43,886 nt of DNA from positions 1-43,886 of the forward strand of contig NZ_KI519394.1 in assembly GCF_000482385.1 (NCBI RefSeq), in the 5' to 3' direction. Numbering within the stretch: the first letter of the stretch is position 1; every line of letters begins with the position of its first letter. The notes below the pieces were generated by a model. That model was not told the origin of the DNA. It made no database searches and saw only the letters and a list, made by a program, of their open reading frames with translations. Below are positions 43,368 to 43,886 of this stretch, piece by piece. Both the position numbers and the translations under genes were made by a program. The stretch is from Nocardia sp. CNY236 (GTDB taxonomy: Bacteria > Actinomycetota > Actinomycetes > Mycobacteriales > Mycobacteriaceae).

Positions 43368-43886
43368 TCAGCTGGCTGCCAGGCCGCCGTCGACATCGAG
43401 GACATGGCCGGTGATGAACGTGGCTTCCTCCGAGGCGAGGAACACGACCGCAGCGGCGAGTTCCTCCACGCCACCCGCGCGACCCATCGGGACCAGCGTC
43501 AACAGACCTGCTTTGTTCTCGGGTGTGCCCACGAAACGGCTCAGCAACTCGGTGTCGACCGGGCCGGGAGCGACAGCGTTCACCCGGACCCCCGAGGTGG
43601 CCAGCTCGAGCGCCACCGACTTGGTGAGGCCTTCGACGGCGTACTTGCTGGCTGCGTAGATCGCACCTCCCGCCGGGCCGGCGATCCGGGCGGCCGCGTG
43701 CCCGAAGGCCGATGAGATGTTGATGATGCTGCCGCTACCCTGGCCTTTCATCACTCGCGCTTGGTGCTTCATACTCAGCACGACACCGAGGACATTGGTA
43801 TCGAAGGTGTCGTGATAGGTCTGCGCGGTTTGGTCGGTGATCGGGCCGGGCACGCCTTCGGTGCCGGCATTGTTCACCGCGACATC
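43368..43886 (-). CDS. Short-chain dehydrogenase/reductase, copy 3, 5' end outside window
   Basis: The frame runs to the right edge, so the cofactor-binding N-terminus is not seen. Visible parts are VNNAGTEGVPGPI, the Ser in SSAFG, the catalytic YAASK and the C-terminus FITGHVLDVDGG. Over the last 95 bases of the window it is identical to copy 1. The substrate is unknown. Confidence 0.92.
   Translation of the reverse strand, partial: DVAVNNAGTEGVPGPITDQTAQTYHDTFDTNVLGVVLSMKHQARVMKGQGSGSIINISSAFGHAAARIAGPAGGAIYAASKYAVEGLTKSVALELATSGVRVNAVAPGPVDTELLSRFVGTPENKAGLLTLVPMGRAGGVEELAAAVVFLASEEATFITGHVLDVDGGLAAS

Overview
The window looks like a chromosomal segment of a high-GC mycolic-acid actinomycete, most likely Nocardia or a close relative. 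The coding style is actinobacterial: high GC, many GTG starts and no AT-rich islands of any size. The right-hand three quarters also carries a recognisable block that, from memory, matches the Mycobacterium tuberculosis stretch from groEL2 (Rv0440) down to thiD (Rv0422c): groEL, psd/pssA, a two-AAA-domain ATPase, a YbdK-type ligase, sodC, the LytR_C protein, a DUF3263 protein, def, a GNAT enzyme, xthA, thiC and thiD. No rRNA, tRNA, CRISPR array or intact insertion sequence was seen.

Region 1 (1 to about 10.8 kb) is accessory and visibly decaying. It has an S9 prolyl oligopeptidase cut by the left edge, an alpha/beta hydrolase with a C-terminal frameshift, a TetR regulator, the stump of an HTH (WYL-type) regulator beside a 17-bp tandem duplication, and a cytochrome P450 that lacks the ExxR motif. 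Next comes a second-copy-type leucyl-tRNA synthetase gene that has lost part of its catalytic domain but keeps a leucine-codon leader peptide and an intrinsic terminator in front of it. The region ends with a duplicated IPT/TIG plus propeller protein behind two palindromic boxes, a broken small gene, and an XRE/TPR regulator.

Region 2 (10.8 to 18.3 kb) has a micro-operon of two small proteins divergent from the XRE regulator, a strong shared terminator, and groEL behind two CIRCE operators. It continues with a small conserved-looking protein, an alkaline-phosphatase-fold phosphodiesterase, an HSL-type esterase, and an ECF41-like sigma factor next to an FAD/NAD oxidoreductase.

Region 3 (18.3 to 31.9 kb) is about membranes and envelope. 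The psd-pssA pair makes phosphatidylserine and decarboxylates it to phosphatidylethanolamine. Around it are a GlsB-type membrane protein, FabH, an SRPBCC protein, a secreted glycine-zipper protein, the AAA ATPase, two polytopic membrane proteins (one PAP2), a YbdK-type ligase with the lipoprotein Cu/Zn superoxide dismutase, and a LytR_C envelope protein with a DUF3263 protein.

Region 4 (32 to 43.9 kb) is metabolic: def-GNAT-xthA, homogentisate dioxygenase with fumarylacetoacetase (tyrosine catabolism), a TPP riboswitch with thiC, later thiD (thiamine pyrimidine branch), three closely related short-chain dehydrogenases, a thioesterase and a VOC protein. The last dehydrogenase runs off the right edge and shares at least 95 identical bases with the first.
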